Below the pieces are notes generated by a model. It worked only from the letters and a program-made list of their open reading frames with translations, did no database searches and was not told where the DNA came from. Of a stretch of DNA of 33,996 bases, positions 15,685-25,597 are shown in pieces. The DNA is from a bacterium (GTDB lineage: Bacteria; Bacteroidota; Rhodothermia; Rhodothermales; UBA10348): contig JABMOI010000010.1 of the NCBI GenBank assembly GCA_013204185.1, forward strand, positions 1 to 33,996, given 5' to 3'. Position numbers and translations under genes: made by a program. Numbering within the stretch: the first letter of the stretch is position 1; every line of letters starts with the position of its first letter.

Positions 15685-18600
15685 ATGTTTAATCCTAAGA
15701 GGAGAATCGTCGTGAGGTATTTTTTCATCCTACTCCTATTTTTTACGGCAACTAGCGCATCCGCCCAAAGCTCTGCGTCCGTCAACGTGACAGTGGCCCC
15801 AAGCACGAAGCTGGATGTCCAAATGACCGGGGACATGAAGTACCGCCTTGTAGGACCCTTTAGGGCGAGCCGCACCGTGGGAGGCGTGGGCATTCCGAGC
15901 CAACCCAATGTCTTTTACATTGGCGTAAATAATGGTGGTGTTTGGAAAACCGATGATTTTGGACGCACATGGAATCCAATTTTCGATCAGGCCCCTACTG
16001 GTTCAATTGGAGATATCGCCGTGTCCCCTTCGCACCCCAACACGATTTACGTGGGTTCTGGCGAAGGGCTTCACAGGCCAGACCTGAGCGTTGGGGATGG
16101 CATTTTCAAATCCACTGACGGCGGTGCTTCCTGGAGCTTTGTTGGACTGCCTGATGTGCAGCAAGTTGGACGGCTCATTGTTCATCCTACGAATCCGGAC
16201 ATCGTTTTTGTTGCCGGACTCGGGCATCCGTACGGCGCCAATGAAGAGCGGGGCGTTTTCAGGACCGTTAATGGGGGCAAAACGTGGGAAAAAGTCCTGT
16301 ACATAGACCACAATACGGGGGCCATCCAGGTAGAGTTTGACCCAACGGATCCCAACACGCTCTTTGCCGATATGTGGGACAATCAGGAGGGACCATGGGA
16401 AAATGCAAACTGGTCGGGACCCAATAGTGGGCTTTACAAATCGACGGACGGCGGCTCGACTTGGCAAAAAATCACGGCAGGGCTTCCTACGGCAGCTGAG
16501 GGGCTCGGAAGAATTGGCGTAGGGATCGCGCCCAGTGATTCGAGGCGCATGTATGCCACGGTGGACGCGAGAGAAGACGGCGGAATTTATCGGAGTGATG
16601 ATGCTGGTGAAAGCTGGGAATTGATTCACTCAGACAGAAGATTGTGGGGACGAGGCTCAGATTTTGCTGAAATCCGCGTTCATCCGGAAAATCCTGACCA
16701 GGTCTTTGTTGCCAACGTGGCGTCGTATCGCTCAGATGATGGAGGAAAAACATGGATGTCGATCAAGGGAGCTCCAGGCGGGGACGACTATCACCGGATC
16801 TGGATCAATCCGCTGAACGGAAATATTATGTTGTTCGTGACCGATCAGGGCGCGATCATTACCGTGAATGGAGGGAAAACGTGGAGTAGCTGGTACAACC
16901 AACCCACGGCGCAGCTCTATCACGTAACGACGGACAATCAATTCCCATATTGGATTTATGGGGGCCAGCAGGAATCTGGGGCCATTGGCATTGCAAGCCG
17001 TGGAAACGGTGGTCAGATTAGTTTTAGAGACTGGATTGGGGTTGGAGCAGACGAATATGCGTATATCGCGCCCGACCCATTGAACCCAGAATGGATTTAT
17101 GGCGGCCGCGTGGTTCGTCACAATATGCGAACGGGCCAAACCCAAAACGTGGCTCCAGAGGCGCTTCGGTCGGGTAAATACCGAATCAAGCGCACCATGC
17201 CGTTGCTTTTTCATCCGGCAGACCCGTCGATGCTTCTTTTTGCGACGAATGTGCTCTGGAAAACGACCAACGGAGGCGACTCGTGGGACATTATTAGTCC
17301 TGATCTTTCGGACCCAAGTCCCGATGTGCCGCCGAGCATAGGCGACCACCGGACGCCTGAAATGGATTCTATGGACCGAGCCGGAGTTATCTATGCGATT
17401 GACGGTTCTCCGCTGGAGGTAAATACCATTTGGGCTGGAACGGACGATGGTCTGGTTCATGTGACCCACAATGGAGGTAAAACATGGGCAAATGTGACGC
17501 CTCCCGCCCTAAGGTCATGGGATAAAATTGCTCAGATTGACGCATCGCACTTTGACGCAAACACGGCCTACATCGCTGTCAATGCCATTCGATTGGACGA
17601 CCAAACGCCTTACATGTACCGCACTCGCGATGGAGGAGCGACGTGGACGCTGATCACGGCTGGAATGGAAGGAAGTGGGCCAATCAATGTGATTAGAGAA
17701 GATCCCGCCGCGCGAGGCCTCTTGTTCGCAGGCAGTGAGCGAAGCGTGTATTATTCGGTTGATGATGGATCGTCTTGGAATTCGCTTCGCCTCAACCTCC
17801 CACCTTCTTCGATGCGAGACTTGGTGATAAAAGGAAATGATTTGGTTGTGGGTACGCACGGACGATCAATCTGGATTTTAGATAACATTGCGCCCTTGAG
17901 AGAAATGGCGGCTGCTTCTGGGAGCAAAGACCCGTTCCTCTTCGCGCCGCAACTGGCGCAGCGTGTTCGATGGAATATGTTTTCGGATACGCCGCTTCCT
18001 CCAGAGGAGCCCACGGGGCAAAACCCGCCCGATGGCGCGATTCTAGATTATTACTTGCCGCGATCTGCTGGGATGGTCAAGTTGGAAGTACTGGACGAAG
18101 AGGGCATTGCCATTAGGTCCTATTCCAGCCAGGATATGTCGACTCAAATTGACACGACCTCGCTTCCCCACCCTACCTATTGGATTCGCCCGTGGCAGGC
18201 GCTTTCGGCCGAGAGTGGGCACCACCGTTTTGTGTGGGATTTGCGGCGCGAGCCGCCCCGCGGCTCGCGCCGCCAGTATTCCATTGCCGCCGTGCAATGG
18301 AATACTCCGGACGGACCTCATGGTCCATTCGTGCATCCCGGCGTTTTCACGGTGAGGCTCACAGTGGATGGGTCGGTAACAGAGCGCCCTATCCAAGTTG
18401 AACTCGACCCACGTGTGGATATCTCCCCTGCCGACCTACAACTCCAATCGAAATACTCCCTCATGGCGTACGAAGCGTATCAGAGAATACAGGGCGCGGT
18501 GGAAGACATTGATCGCAGGCTACAATCGGATACACTTTCGGAATCTGCCCGTACCAAGCTGGAAGACATCCGAGGACTTGGTGCTGCGGGAGATCCAGAC

Positions 18601-18795
18601 ATTGTCTACTCAAGCATCAATCGTGCACGGGTCTCAGACGAAACTTTTGTCGGGCTGCAACAAAAATTCTTGTTCCTACTCAACGTGTATCAAGGATCTG
18701 ACACCAAGCCTACGACTCAATCCATGAATGCCGCAGAAACACTGATTCAGACGATTGACGCCATGTTCACACGAATGGACTCCATCGAGTTATAG
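15685..18795 (+). CDS. Secreted Asp-box (BNR/VPS10-like) beta-propeller protein
   Basis: About 1036 residues from ATG 15685, with signal peptide (RYFFILLLFFTATSASAQ). I count eleven Asp-box motifs of the S/T-x-D-x-G-x-T/S-W type, for example KSTDGGASW, KSTDGGSTW, RSDDGGKTW, VTHNGGKTW and YSVDDGSSW, which form the bottom loops of sortilin/sialidase-like propellers over about residues 40-720. A C-terminal region (about 800-1036) holds an Ig-like part and a helical tail. Annotation as glycosyl hydrolase is common for this family but no catalytic residues can be assigned. It is a paralogue of the gene at 21098-24190. An alternative start is GTG at 15712, preceded by a strong AAGAGGAG with 7-base spacing; it gives the compact signal peptide directly. 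Confidence 0.85.
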   Translation: MFNPKRRIVVRYFFILLLFFTATSASAQSSASVNVTVAPSTKLDVQMTGDMKYRLVGPFRASRTVGGVGIPSQPNVFYIGVNNGGVWKTDDFGRTWNPIFDQAPTGSIGDIAVSPSHPNTIYVGSGEGLHRPDLSVGDGIFKSTDGGASWSFVGLPDVQQVGRLIVHPTNPDIVFVAGLGHPYGANEERGVFRTVNGGKTWEKVLYIDHNTGAIQVEFDPTDPNTLFADMWDNQEGPWENANWSGPNSGLYKSTDGGSTWQKITAGLPTAAEGLGRIGVGIAPSDSRRMYATVDAREDGGIYRSDDAGESWELIHSDRRLWGRGSDFAEIRVHPENPDQVFVANVASYRSDDGGKTWMSIKGAPGGDDYHRIWINPLNGNIMLFVTDQGAIITVNGGKTWSSWYNQPTAQLYHVTTDNQFPYWIYGGQQESGAIGIASRGNGGQISFRDWIGVGADEYAYIAPDPLNPEWIYGGRVVRHNMRTGQTQNVAPEALRSGKYRIKRTMPLLFHPADPSMLLFATNVLWKTTNGGDSWDIISPDLSDPSPDVPPSIGDHRTPEMDSMDRAGVIYAIDGSPLEVNTIWAGTDDGLVHVTHNGGKTWANVTPPALRSWDKIAQIDASHFDANTAYIAVNAIRLDDQTPYMYRTRDGGATWTLITAGMEGSGPINVIREDPAARGLLFAGSERSVYYSVDDGSSWNSLRLNLPPSSMRDLVIKGNDLVVGTHGRSIWILDNIAPLREMAAASGSKDPFLFAPQLAQRVRWNMFSDTPLPPEEPTGQNPPDGAILDYYLPRSAGMVKLEVLDEEGIAIRSYSSQDMSTQIDTTSLPHPTYWIRPWQALSAESGHHRFVWDLRREPPRGSRRQYSIAAVQWNTPDGPHGPFVHPGVFTVRLTVDGSVTERPIQVELDPRVDISPADLQLQSKYSLMAYEAYQRIQGAVEDIDRRLQSDTLSESARTKLEDIRGLGAAGDPDIVYSSINRARVSDETFVGLQQKFLFLLNVYQGSDTKPTTQSMNAAETLIQTIDAMFTRMDSIEL
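15697..15704 (+). promoter_or_regulatory. Strong Shine-Dalgarno before GTG 15712
   Basis: AAGAGGAG ends 7 bases before GTG at 15712. ATG at 15685 has no such site upstream. The GTG start would give an N-terminus of MRYFFILLLFFTATSASAQ, a complete signal peptide, so it competes seriously with the ATG. Confidence 0.45.
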
Positions 18796-18798
18796 CAT

Positions 18799-21051
18799 TC
18801 ACTTTTTGAATACGTCGAACAAATACGCATACTTGATAATCAGTCCCTTGTGAAGGGCTTCTCCTGGGAAGTCCTGTCCATTCGGATCCATGCTTTCAAG
18901 GCGGTTGATGGAATTGTACACGATGAACAATCCTGTATTGGCCTCCTGTAGCCAACCCAATCGCACATTCATGGACCATTCTTCCGTCTGATCATTGAAC
19001 TGTCCAAGGGCTTGCAAATATATCCGCGGTGTAAACGAATAGGAGGCGCGCGCTCTGAATAAATTTGTTCTGAACTCGCCTCCTGGCAATTTCACTCGGT
19101 TATGCCCAATGGCAATCTCAGTGGTCAGTTTGTCACCCTTTCGCGCAGTCAGGGTCGGTACGATGGCAACTCGGTCTCCTCCAAAAAATCCACCTTGGTT
19201 GATGGCCAGCTCTAACCTCACCGCATTTTTCTCTGGGGTCATGAAACGCCACGCCCATTCAGCATGAGAGTAGTTTCCAACGGGCACACTCACACCATCG
19301 GCAATATCAAAAGCTTCATCCACTCCTTCGTACGTCCAATTACGCCCTGTGTGGATTTCATAACCCGATCGAAATTCCCAGTGATTGTCTACATGAAGGT
19401 ATCCAGTCTGCTGAAAACCATCGCGTTGCCAGTACCCGCGGTAACTAGCATGAGGGCGCAATTCTTGAATGCCAATAAAGTCCTCAGGACGAAACCTGGT
19501 GAAGACGGAACCAGAAAGTTTTCGATAATCGGTTCGTCTAAGAAAGCCCACTTCCGGGTTGAAAGCTTCTGCCACTTCGGTGTACGCCGCCGATAGTGTG
19601 TACGTCTCGTTCGCATACGTACCGCTCACCTGACCAGCTTTGGAATTGCCATCAAGTCCAGGCGTATCGGAGGCCGCAAAAAATCCAGATATTGATCCAT
19701 AGTCTCCAATGCCAACCTTGGCATCAAGGGCACCAACCCGGTTGTAGTCTTCATCCGGTGCCAAATCACCGGTTCCAAGACGGTTGGTAAAAAGGACTCC
19801 GACGGAGGTTCTATTAGGGAATTCGCGCATCACGCGGGCTACACCGAAGTTATTGGCCTGAATGACTCCACCCACTTCTTCGGTCTGCATTTCAAGGAGC
19901 CCCACCTTGAAGTCTCCTACGCTTCCAGTAATTCGGGCACCGGCTAGAATAGGAACCGTTCCCCCACCCTCATCAATCCCAATTCTTCTGCTAAAGAAGA
20001 CTTCTGCCTCTCCTGTTTCTCCAACTGAAAACAAACCCGCATTTTCCAGAAAAAATGGCCTTTTTTCCGGGAAAAACAACGAAAATCGATCTAGGTTGAT
20101 CTGTTGTTCGTCGACTTCAACCTGAGCAAAGTCTGTGTTGTAGGTAGCGTCCAAGGTCAAGCTTGGAGTAATGCTGTATTTCAGGTCAACACCCAAGTCA
20201 CCGTCCAAATCTGTCTCGGCCTGTTCCGCCGTGTAGTCGTGATTGGCACTGGCGAGCACATAGGGAAGAATTTTCAAGTTTCTAGAATCTGGAACGTTCA
20301 TTCCCTGCAATTGACCGGCATGCGTAAGGCGCGTCAGGTCAAACTGTCATTCCAGAGGGGCCCAGAACGCAGTTTCGTTATTCCGGCGGATGGTCCGTTC
20401 AAAGTTCACCCCCCAAATCTGGTTGTCTCCTTTAGGATATCTGATGGTAGTAAACGGAATCGCAAACTCGGCGCTCCACCCGTCTTCATTGACTGATGCC
20501 ACTACCTCCCAGGAGGAATCCCAGTTTACATTCAGGCCTCCGCCCGACCCTCCACTCATTCGACCGCCAGACCCGCCACCTCCCGAAGAGCCAGCATACT
20601 GGGCATCGTATTCGGCCCCGGCTGCATTTGTGCCAAACACGAACCCGTTCTGTCCATCAGAAAAGGTATCCAGAATAAACCTAAAACTGTCCGAGTTGCC
20701 CATTTGGGAGTCTCTGCGTGTGTCCGCCGTAATGAGCCCGGACGGATCTGAATCAAACAGGGTGACGCCCACATAAAGCGTCTCATTCGTAAAACCGATC
20801 CGTACTTCTGTCTTCTCTGTGGCCGGTTGCCCATCATTGGGTGCCGTCTGGGTAAATCCGGTTGAAGCCGGGATCAAATTCCAAGCAGGGTCTGACCTAA
20901 CCCTACCGTCAAGGGTAGGAGCCAAATCCATTGGTAAGGCCCGCATAACGGGGGTTTCGACTGAACCACCGCGAAATCTGCGTTGCTGAGCCTGAGCATC
21001 TAGTGTGGAAATAAATAGCAACAAGCTGAGGACCGAAAGAAAGTGCCGCAT
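18799..21051 (-). pseudogene. DUF5916 outer-membrane protein with CBM9-like domain, split by an in-frame TGA
   Basis: Two adjacent minus-strand frames form one gene in the same phase. Codons 1-234 (21051 to 20350) encode a signal peptide (MRHFLSVLSLLLFISTLDAQ), a CBM9-like domain (about 40-230, with a Gly/Ser-rich insert at about 152-175) and end in FWAPLE. Then comes TGA at 20347-20349, and in the same frame QFDLTRLTHAGQLQGMNVPD continues into a full DUF5916 barrel (FFPEKRPFFLENAGLFSVG) ending at 18799. Intact homologues are about 750 residues, as here (751 codons). A CGA to TGA transition would restore Arg (LERQFDL). Restart at TTG 20310 would make a signal-less fragment, unlikely to be functional. 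It is convergent with the upstream Asp-box gene (3-base gap). Confidence 0.8.
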
Positions 21052-21097
21052 TGTGATTCTTTTAGAGATTTGACCGAAATTGAGCCGACGTCATGAT

Positions 21098-24000
21098 TTA
21101 GCGCTCAGACGGTTTGGCTTTAAAAGCAGCCTCTGCTATCCCCGCACGTTCAGATAATTCAGCCAATTGCCTGACCAATTCATCGTAGCGCACATAGGCG
21201 TCGTTACCTGGGCGTTGGTCTGCTCCGCTCGCCATATTAGCCAAGTATCCAATTTGGTTGAGAAGCATAGGTGGAGGGTAGCTATCTGAGTTATCCGTTT
21301 CTAGCTGGGACAACACATACTTCAGTTCGGCAACGGGATCCGTAGACACGTCTGGCATCCGTTTCCGGCTATCTTTGAGCCCTTCTTCCTCAATTCTAGC
21401 TCCTTCTGGTGCCGTTTTAATGAGCGCTTTAATCCGATCTGTTAGCGCGTTGGCTTCCAAAGAAAGGCGCGCCATATCTAGCGCAAAATCAAACTGTGCT
21501 TCTAAATCTTCGAACGTCACCCCTTCAGCAGCTGTGAGCGGATTTGCTACCAGCTCTACCGTCTGCTCAGCCGACCAACTGCCAACACTTAGGCGAGCTG
21601 TATACATGCCAGGAAGGGCAACCGGCCCACGCGATGGTTCGCCTTTTTCATCGAGTGGTCCATCGACCCGCATATCCCAGATGAATCGGTTAAGCCCTTT
21701 TTCTCCAGACAAACCGGGACTTCCCTCGCCTCTTCCCTGGGGGCCTCGCATACCTTGGTCCGTTTGGGCGCCTTCTCGTGCAGGTTCATTCCTATACATG
21801 CGAACGACTTTGCCATTCTGCTCAATCACAACTTCCACATCGTCCTTCGTGGCAGCCGCCAAAAAGTAGTCGAGGTTTACACCGGATGGAGAATAAACGG
21901 GGTCTGCCGGGCCTCCGCGCCGAGCGAAACGCTGTGTTCTGATGGCATCTCGTGGACTGAAGAACTGATTGTCCTTGTCGCCTGCAAACTGGCGCAGTGG
22001 CGACACATCATCCAGTATCCAAAATCCTCGTCCCATCGTCGAGATGGCTAGATCCCCCCGAAATACCTTGATGTCCGTGATGGGGGTTGCTGGTAGACCC
22101 GCGTCGAAGCGTTCCCAACTGGCGCCATCGTTCAGCGAAACGTAAAATCCATACTCTGTACCGGCGTACAACAGCCCCTGACGCTCGGTGTCCTCTCTAA
22201 CCACACGCACGGGCGTATCAATGGGAATCCCGTTTTTCCCGTCGGTGAGGCGAGTCCAGGTCGAACCAAAATCGGTTGTTTTGAAAACGTAGGGTTCGAA
22301 GTCATTCAACAAATACCGATACCCAGCAACGTAGGCGGTACCAGCCGCATGAGGAGATGGGTCAATATGCTGAATCCGGCCTTCCGGCGGCATTCCTTTG
22401 GGCGTCACATTAGTCCAAGTGGCTCCGCCGTCGCGGGTTACGTGAACCGGACCATCGTTAGCTCCTGTCCAGATAACCCCTTGCTGCACAGGGGATTCCT
22501 CGATTGTGTAAAGCGTCGAGTAATGTTCTTCACCCGTAATATCCCGTGTGATGGGGCTGCCTGATTCCATCTGGCGTTCTTTCTTAAATGCCGTCAAATC
22601 TGGGCTGATCGTTTCCCACAACTCGCCTTTGTTGGATGTTTTATGAACGAACTGAGAGCCGTGGTACACCACATCGGGGTTATGCGGAGATACTTCGATA
22701 GGCACGGTTCGCTGAAATCTGTACTTCAATTCCGCTGGGTTTCTGCCATAAATGTTGGCAGCGCCTACATAGTAGCTTTGGGTCTGCCCAGTGCGCCGGT
22801 TAAACACGTCGAACAAGCCTTTGCAGTTCGCATAGACCACATCGGCATCGCCAGGTTTGGGTACGGCTGGGCCCGTTTCGCATCCCCCAGTAGCTTCCCA
22901 ACGCGCCTCAGCTCCATTGACCTGATTTCCCGTAGCATTGCTTGGAACGGCAATGGTTGAGTTGTCTTGCTGACCAGCGTAGAGCCAGTAGGGCTCGCGG
23001 TCATCCAGGTTTACTTGATAGAGTTCGGCTGTAGGCTGGTTGTTCTGTGTGGACCAGGTTTGTCCGCCATCGACTGTGACGTTGGCTCCGCCATCATTGG
23101 ACTGAATCCAGATATCCCCATCATCCGGATTAATCCACATATCGTGATTGTCTCCGTGCGGCGTAGACCTGCGGCCCCACGTTTTTCCAGCGTCTTCGGA
23201 TTTGAAAAAACCCGTACTGTTTACGTACAGGATGTCGGGATTCGACGGGTCCACATCCACGTTTGTGTAGTAAAATGGTCGATCCATGAGCGAGCGGTAA
23301 TTCGAGACCATGTGCCACGTTTCGCCCTTATCGTTTGAACGATACAGCCCTTCACGTTCCGGATCCGTTTCCACGAGAGCGTAGACCCGGCTGGGATCCG
23401 CAGCAGAAACGGCAAAATCGACTTTCCCGATGAGGTCGTTGGGTAGGCCTTTGGTTTTCTTTGCCCACGTCGCTCCTCCATCGCGAGAAACGTAAATGCC
23501 GTCTTCCTGGCCTTGATCTCCGCTAATAATGGTCCATGGTTTGCGCTCCGCCCTCCACATGGCAGCGTACACCGTGTTTGGATCGTCGGGGCTGAGTTCG
23601 ATATCGACGGCGCCGGTCTTGGCCGACACGAAAAGAACCTGAGTCCAGGTTTCCCCTCCATCCATGGTTTTGTAGACACCACGTTCTGGATTGTCGCCAA
23701 ACGGGCTCCCGAGAGCAGCTACATAAACCACTTCTGGGTTGGTTGGATGAATCACAACAGAGCCCAACTGGCCCATTTCTTTCAGACCTTTTCGCTCCCA
23801 TGTTTTGCCGGCGTCCGTCGATTTATACAGACCCTTGCCAATAATTACGTTGCTCCGAATACCATCTGAGCCCGTTCCGACATACACGATGTCTGGGTTT
23901 GTGTCGGCCACATCGATTGAACCAATGGATCCGGTCTCAAAGAAACCATCCGATACGTTGATCCAGTTGGCGCCGCCGTCTGTAGTTTTCCATACGCCGC

Positions 24001-24190
24001 CGCCCGTTGCGCCCATATAAAACGTACGCGGCTGAGCGCGATGTCCGGTTACAGCTGTTACCCGGCCTCCACGCGACGGCCCAACGTACCGGAAGTTGAG
24101 ATCGTCAAACTGCGCAGCAAGATCTTGACCCGAGGCCGCTTCAGGAAGTAGTAGAAAGAGGGCTAGAAGAGCAATAATTGACCGAGACAT
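21098..24190 (-). CDS. Secreted Asp-box (BNR/VPS10-like) beta-propeller protein, paralogue
   Basis: From ATG at 24190 the protein has 1030 residues with a signal peptide (MSRSIIALLALFLLLPEAAS). Eleven Asp-box-type motifs are readable, among them KTTDGGANW, KSTDAGKTW, KTMDGGETW, VTVDGGQTW and KTTDFGSTW. It matches the gene at 15685 along its whole length; the segment NQPTAELYQVNLDDREPYWL corresponds to NQPTAQLYHVTTDNQFPYWI there. The C-terminal part (about 760-1030) has an Ig-like region and a helical end with a Gly-rich loop. It lies 46 bases downstream of the DUF5916 gene's start on the same strand, so the two are probably co-transcribed. The open frame extends to 24226 but the extra 12 residues precede the signal peptide. 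Confidence 0.85.
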   Translation of the reverse strand: MSRSIIALLALFLLLPEAASGQDLAAQFDDLNFRYVGPSRGGRVTAVTGHRAQPRTFYMGATGGGVWKTTDGGANWINVSDGFFETGSIGSIDVADTNPDIVYVGTGSDGIRSNVIIGKGLYKSTDAGKTWERKGLKEMGQLGSVVIHPTNPEVVYVAALGSPFGDNPERGVYKTMDGGETWTQVLFVSAKTGAVDIELSPDDPNTVYAAMWRAERKPWTIISGDQGQEDGIYVSRDGGATWAKKTKGLPNDLIGKVDFAVSAADPSRVYALVETDPEREGLYRSNDKGETWHMVSNYRSLMDRPFYYTNVDVDPSNPDILYVNSTGFFKSEDAGKTWGRRSTPHGDNHDMWINPDDGDIWIQSNDGGANVTVDGGQTWSTQNNQPTAELYQVNLDDREPYWLYAGQQDNSTIAVPSNATGNQVNGAEARWEATGGCETGPAVPKPGDADVVYANCKGLFDVFNRRTGQTQSYYVGAANIYGRNPAELKYRFQRTVPIEVSPHNPDVVYHGSQFVHKTSNKGELWETISPDLTAFKKERQMESGSPITRDITGEEHYSTLYTIEESPVQQGVIWTGANDGPVHVTRDGGATWTNVTPKGMPPEGRIQHIDPSPHAAGTAYVAGYRYLLNDFEPYVFKTTDFGSTWTRLTDGKNGIPIDTPVRVVREDTERQGLLYAGTEYGFYVSLNDGASWERFDAGLPATPITDIKVFRGDLAISTMGRGFWILDDVSPLRQFAGDKDNQFFSPRDAIRTQRFARRGGPADPVYSPSGVNLDYFLAAATKDDVEVVIEQNGKVVRMYRNEPAREGAQTDQGMRGPQGRGEGSPGLSGEKGLNRFIWDMRVDGPLDEKGEPSRGPVALPGMYTARLSVGSWSAEQTVELVANPLTAAEGVTFEDLEAQFDFALDMARLSLEANALTDRIKALIKTAPEGARIEEEGLKDSRKRMPDVSTDPVAELKYVLSQLETDNSDSYPPPMLLNQIGYLANMASGADQRPGNDAYVRYDELVRQLAELSERAGIAEAAFKAKPSER

Positions 24191-24432
24191 ACACAAAAAG
24201 TCGATGGTTGGACGATAGTTGAGCAAAGCCTTGAATAGTAGGAACGCAAATGTCTTGGATCAACTAAAAATTGAATAACTCAGAAGCCTAGTTGGCCAGC
24301 AATTGATTGGCCTCTAGCCCCTCGTTCGTTTCCGCATGGAATTTATATTGAAAGCCCCGTTTTAAGTGAGCTTTTGTCCTATTTTTACGATCCGTTTAGC
24401 CCGCCCCATTTCGGACCAGTTCAGCACGCTTT

Positions 24433-25593
24433 ATGCTCAAGCTCCTTTCCAACGTACACGTGTTCGCTCCTGAAAACAGAGGGCTACAACATGTATTGGT
24501 TGCGGCTGGCAAGCTTGTGTACATGGGAGCAACCGAGCCAACGCTAGATCCCTGCCTCGAAGTGGAGCGAATTGACTTTGAGGGTGCCCGCTTGGTACCC
24601 GGTTTTATAGATGCACATGCTCATGTAACGGGCGGTGGCGGCGAAGCGGGTTTTGAAACGGCCGTTCCAGCCCCCTTTTTGAGCGAGTTCACCTCGGCAG
24701 GAGTCACTACGGTTGTAGGCTTGCTTGGAACCGACGACCTCGTTCGTTCTACTTCCGCGCTCATTGCTCGGATCAAAGCGCTGCGAGCTGAAGGTTTATC
24801 CGCCTTTGGATATACCGGTGGATATCATTTCCCTCCCACTACACTGACGGGCTCGGTGCGCAGTGACTTGGTACACATCGAAGAACTGATTGCAGTTGGA
24901 GAAATTGCCATTTCGGATCACAGATCGAGCCAACCGACCTTCGAAGAGGTGTTACGCCTTGCAAGCGAAGCCCACGTTGCTGGGTTAATGACGGGCAAGG
25001 CAGGACTTGTTCACTTCCATGTGGGAGATGGAAGTCGCGGACTTGAACTCATTCGCCGCGCCTTAGCCGAATCTGAGATTCCAGCTCGCACGTTTTACCC
25101 AACCCACGTCAACCGTAAAAAAGCCCTGTTTGCAGAAGCTTGCCTTCTAACAAAACAGGGTTGCCCCATTGACGTGACGGCATTTCCTGTTGAAGAGGGC
25201 GAAGACGCGTTTTCGGCTGAAGATGCTTGGACTCTATATCATAAAGAGGGGTACGCCGCCGAGCGAATCACGATTAGCTCTGACGGTGGCGGCTGTCTTC
25301 CCAAGTTTGACGAAAACGGACACATTGCAGGGCTTGATTATGCGAAAGCTTCGGCCCTACCCTTCGCCTTCAAATCGTTATTGGATGCAGGAAATGAAGC
25401 AGAAACCGTATTGCCGGCGTTTACGAGCAATGTGGCAGACATACTCCGACTGAACCAGAAGGGGCGAATAAAAATTGGGGCAGATGCAGATCTAGTTATT
25501 CTAGGCTCAGATCATCTGCCATCGTGGGTCATGGCGCAAGGGACATGGCATGTCAGAAATAATAAAGTCACCGTGAAAGGGACATTTGAATAA
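24433..25593 (+). CDS. iadA: Isoaspartyl dipeptidase
   Basis: A 386-residue amidohydrolase closely resembling E. coli IadA (390 residues). It splits beta-aspartyl dipeptides; in this operon the substrate should be beta-Asp-Arg released from cyanophycin. Readable site residues are His62 and His64 (DAHAHV), Glu71 in GGGGEAG (binds the substrate amino group), Tyr131 in TGGYHFP, His194/His196 region (VHFHVGDG), His225 and Arg228 (PTHVNR) and Asp284 (SSDGGG). The bridging carbamylated Lys162 of E. coli (VKCAISDHRS) is Glu157 here (GEIAISDHRS). The C-terminal VKGTFE also matches E. coli. It is the first gene of the cyanophycin operon; cphB begins 4 bases after its stop or overlaps it. The 242-base spacer upstream holds no recognisable promoter. 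Confidence 0.92.
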   Translation: MLKLLSNVHVFAPENRGLQHVLVAAGKLVYMGATEPTLDPCLEVERIDFEGARLVPGFIDAHAHVTGGGGEAGFETAVPAPFLSEFTSAGVTTVVGLLGTDDLVRSTSALIARIKALRAEGLSAFGYTGGYHFPPTTLTGSVRSDLVHIEELIAVGEIAISDHRSSQPTFEEVLRLASEAHVAGLMTGKAGLVHFHVGDGSRGLELIRRALAESEIPARTFYPTHVNRKKALFAEACLLTKQGCPIDVTAFPVEEGEDAFSAEDAWTLYHKEGYAAERITISSDGGGCLPKFDENGHIAGLDYAKASALPFAFKSLLDAGNEAETVLPAFTSNVADILRLNQKGRIKIGADADLVILGSDHLPSWVMAQGTWHVRNNKVTVKGTFE

Positions 25594-25597
25594 ACAT

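Noticed and set aside
18799-20310. Second half of the DUF5916 gene as an independent protein starting at TTG
   Set aside because: It would lack a signal peptide although it encodes an outer-membrane barrel, and the codons immediately before it continue the family sequence in frame.
20347-20349. TGA as selenocysteine codon or as a reassigned codon
   Set aside because: TGA ends several intact genes in this window (for example the PP2C and DUF6526 genes), so it is not reassigned; the position corresponds to Arg rather than to a redox Cys, and no stem-loop suggestive of a selenocysteine element was noticed.
24191-24432. Riboswitch or attenuator ahead of iadA
   Set aside because: I found only a short GGCC-type palindrome (around 24296-24312), no conserved riboswitch pattern and no terminator hairpin with a T-run.
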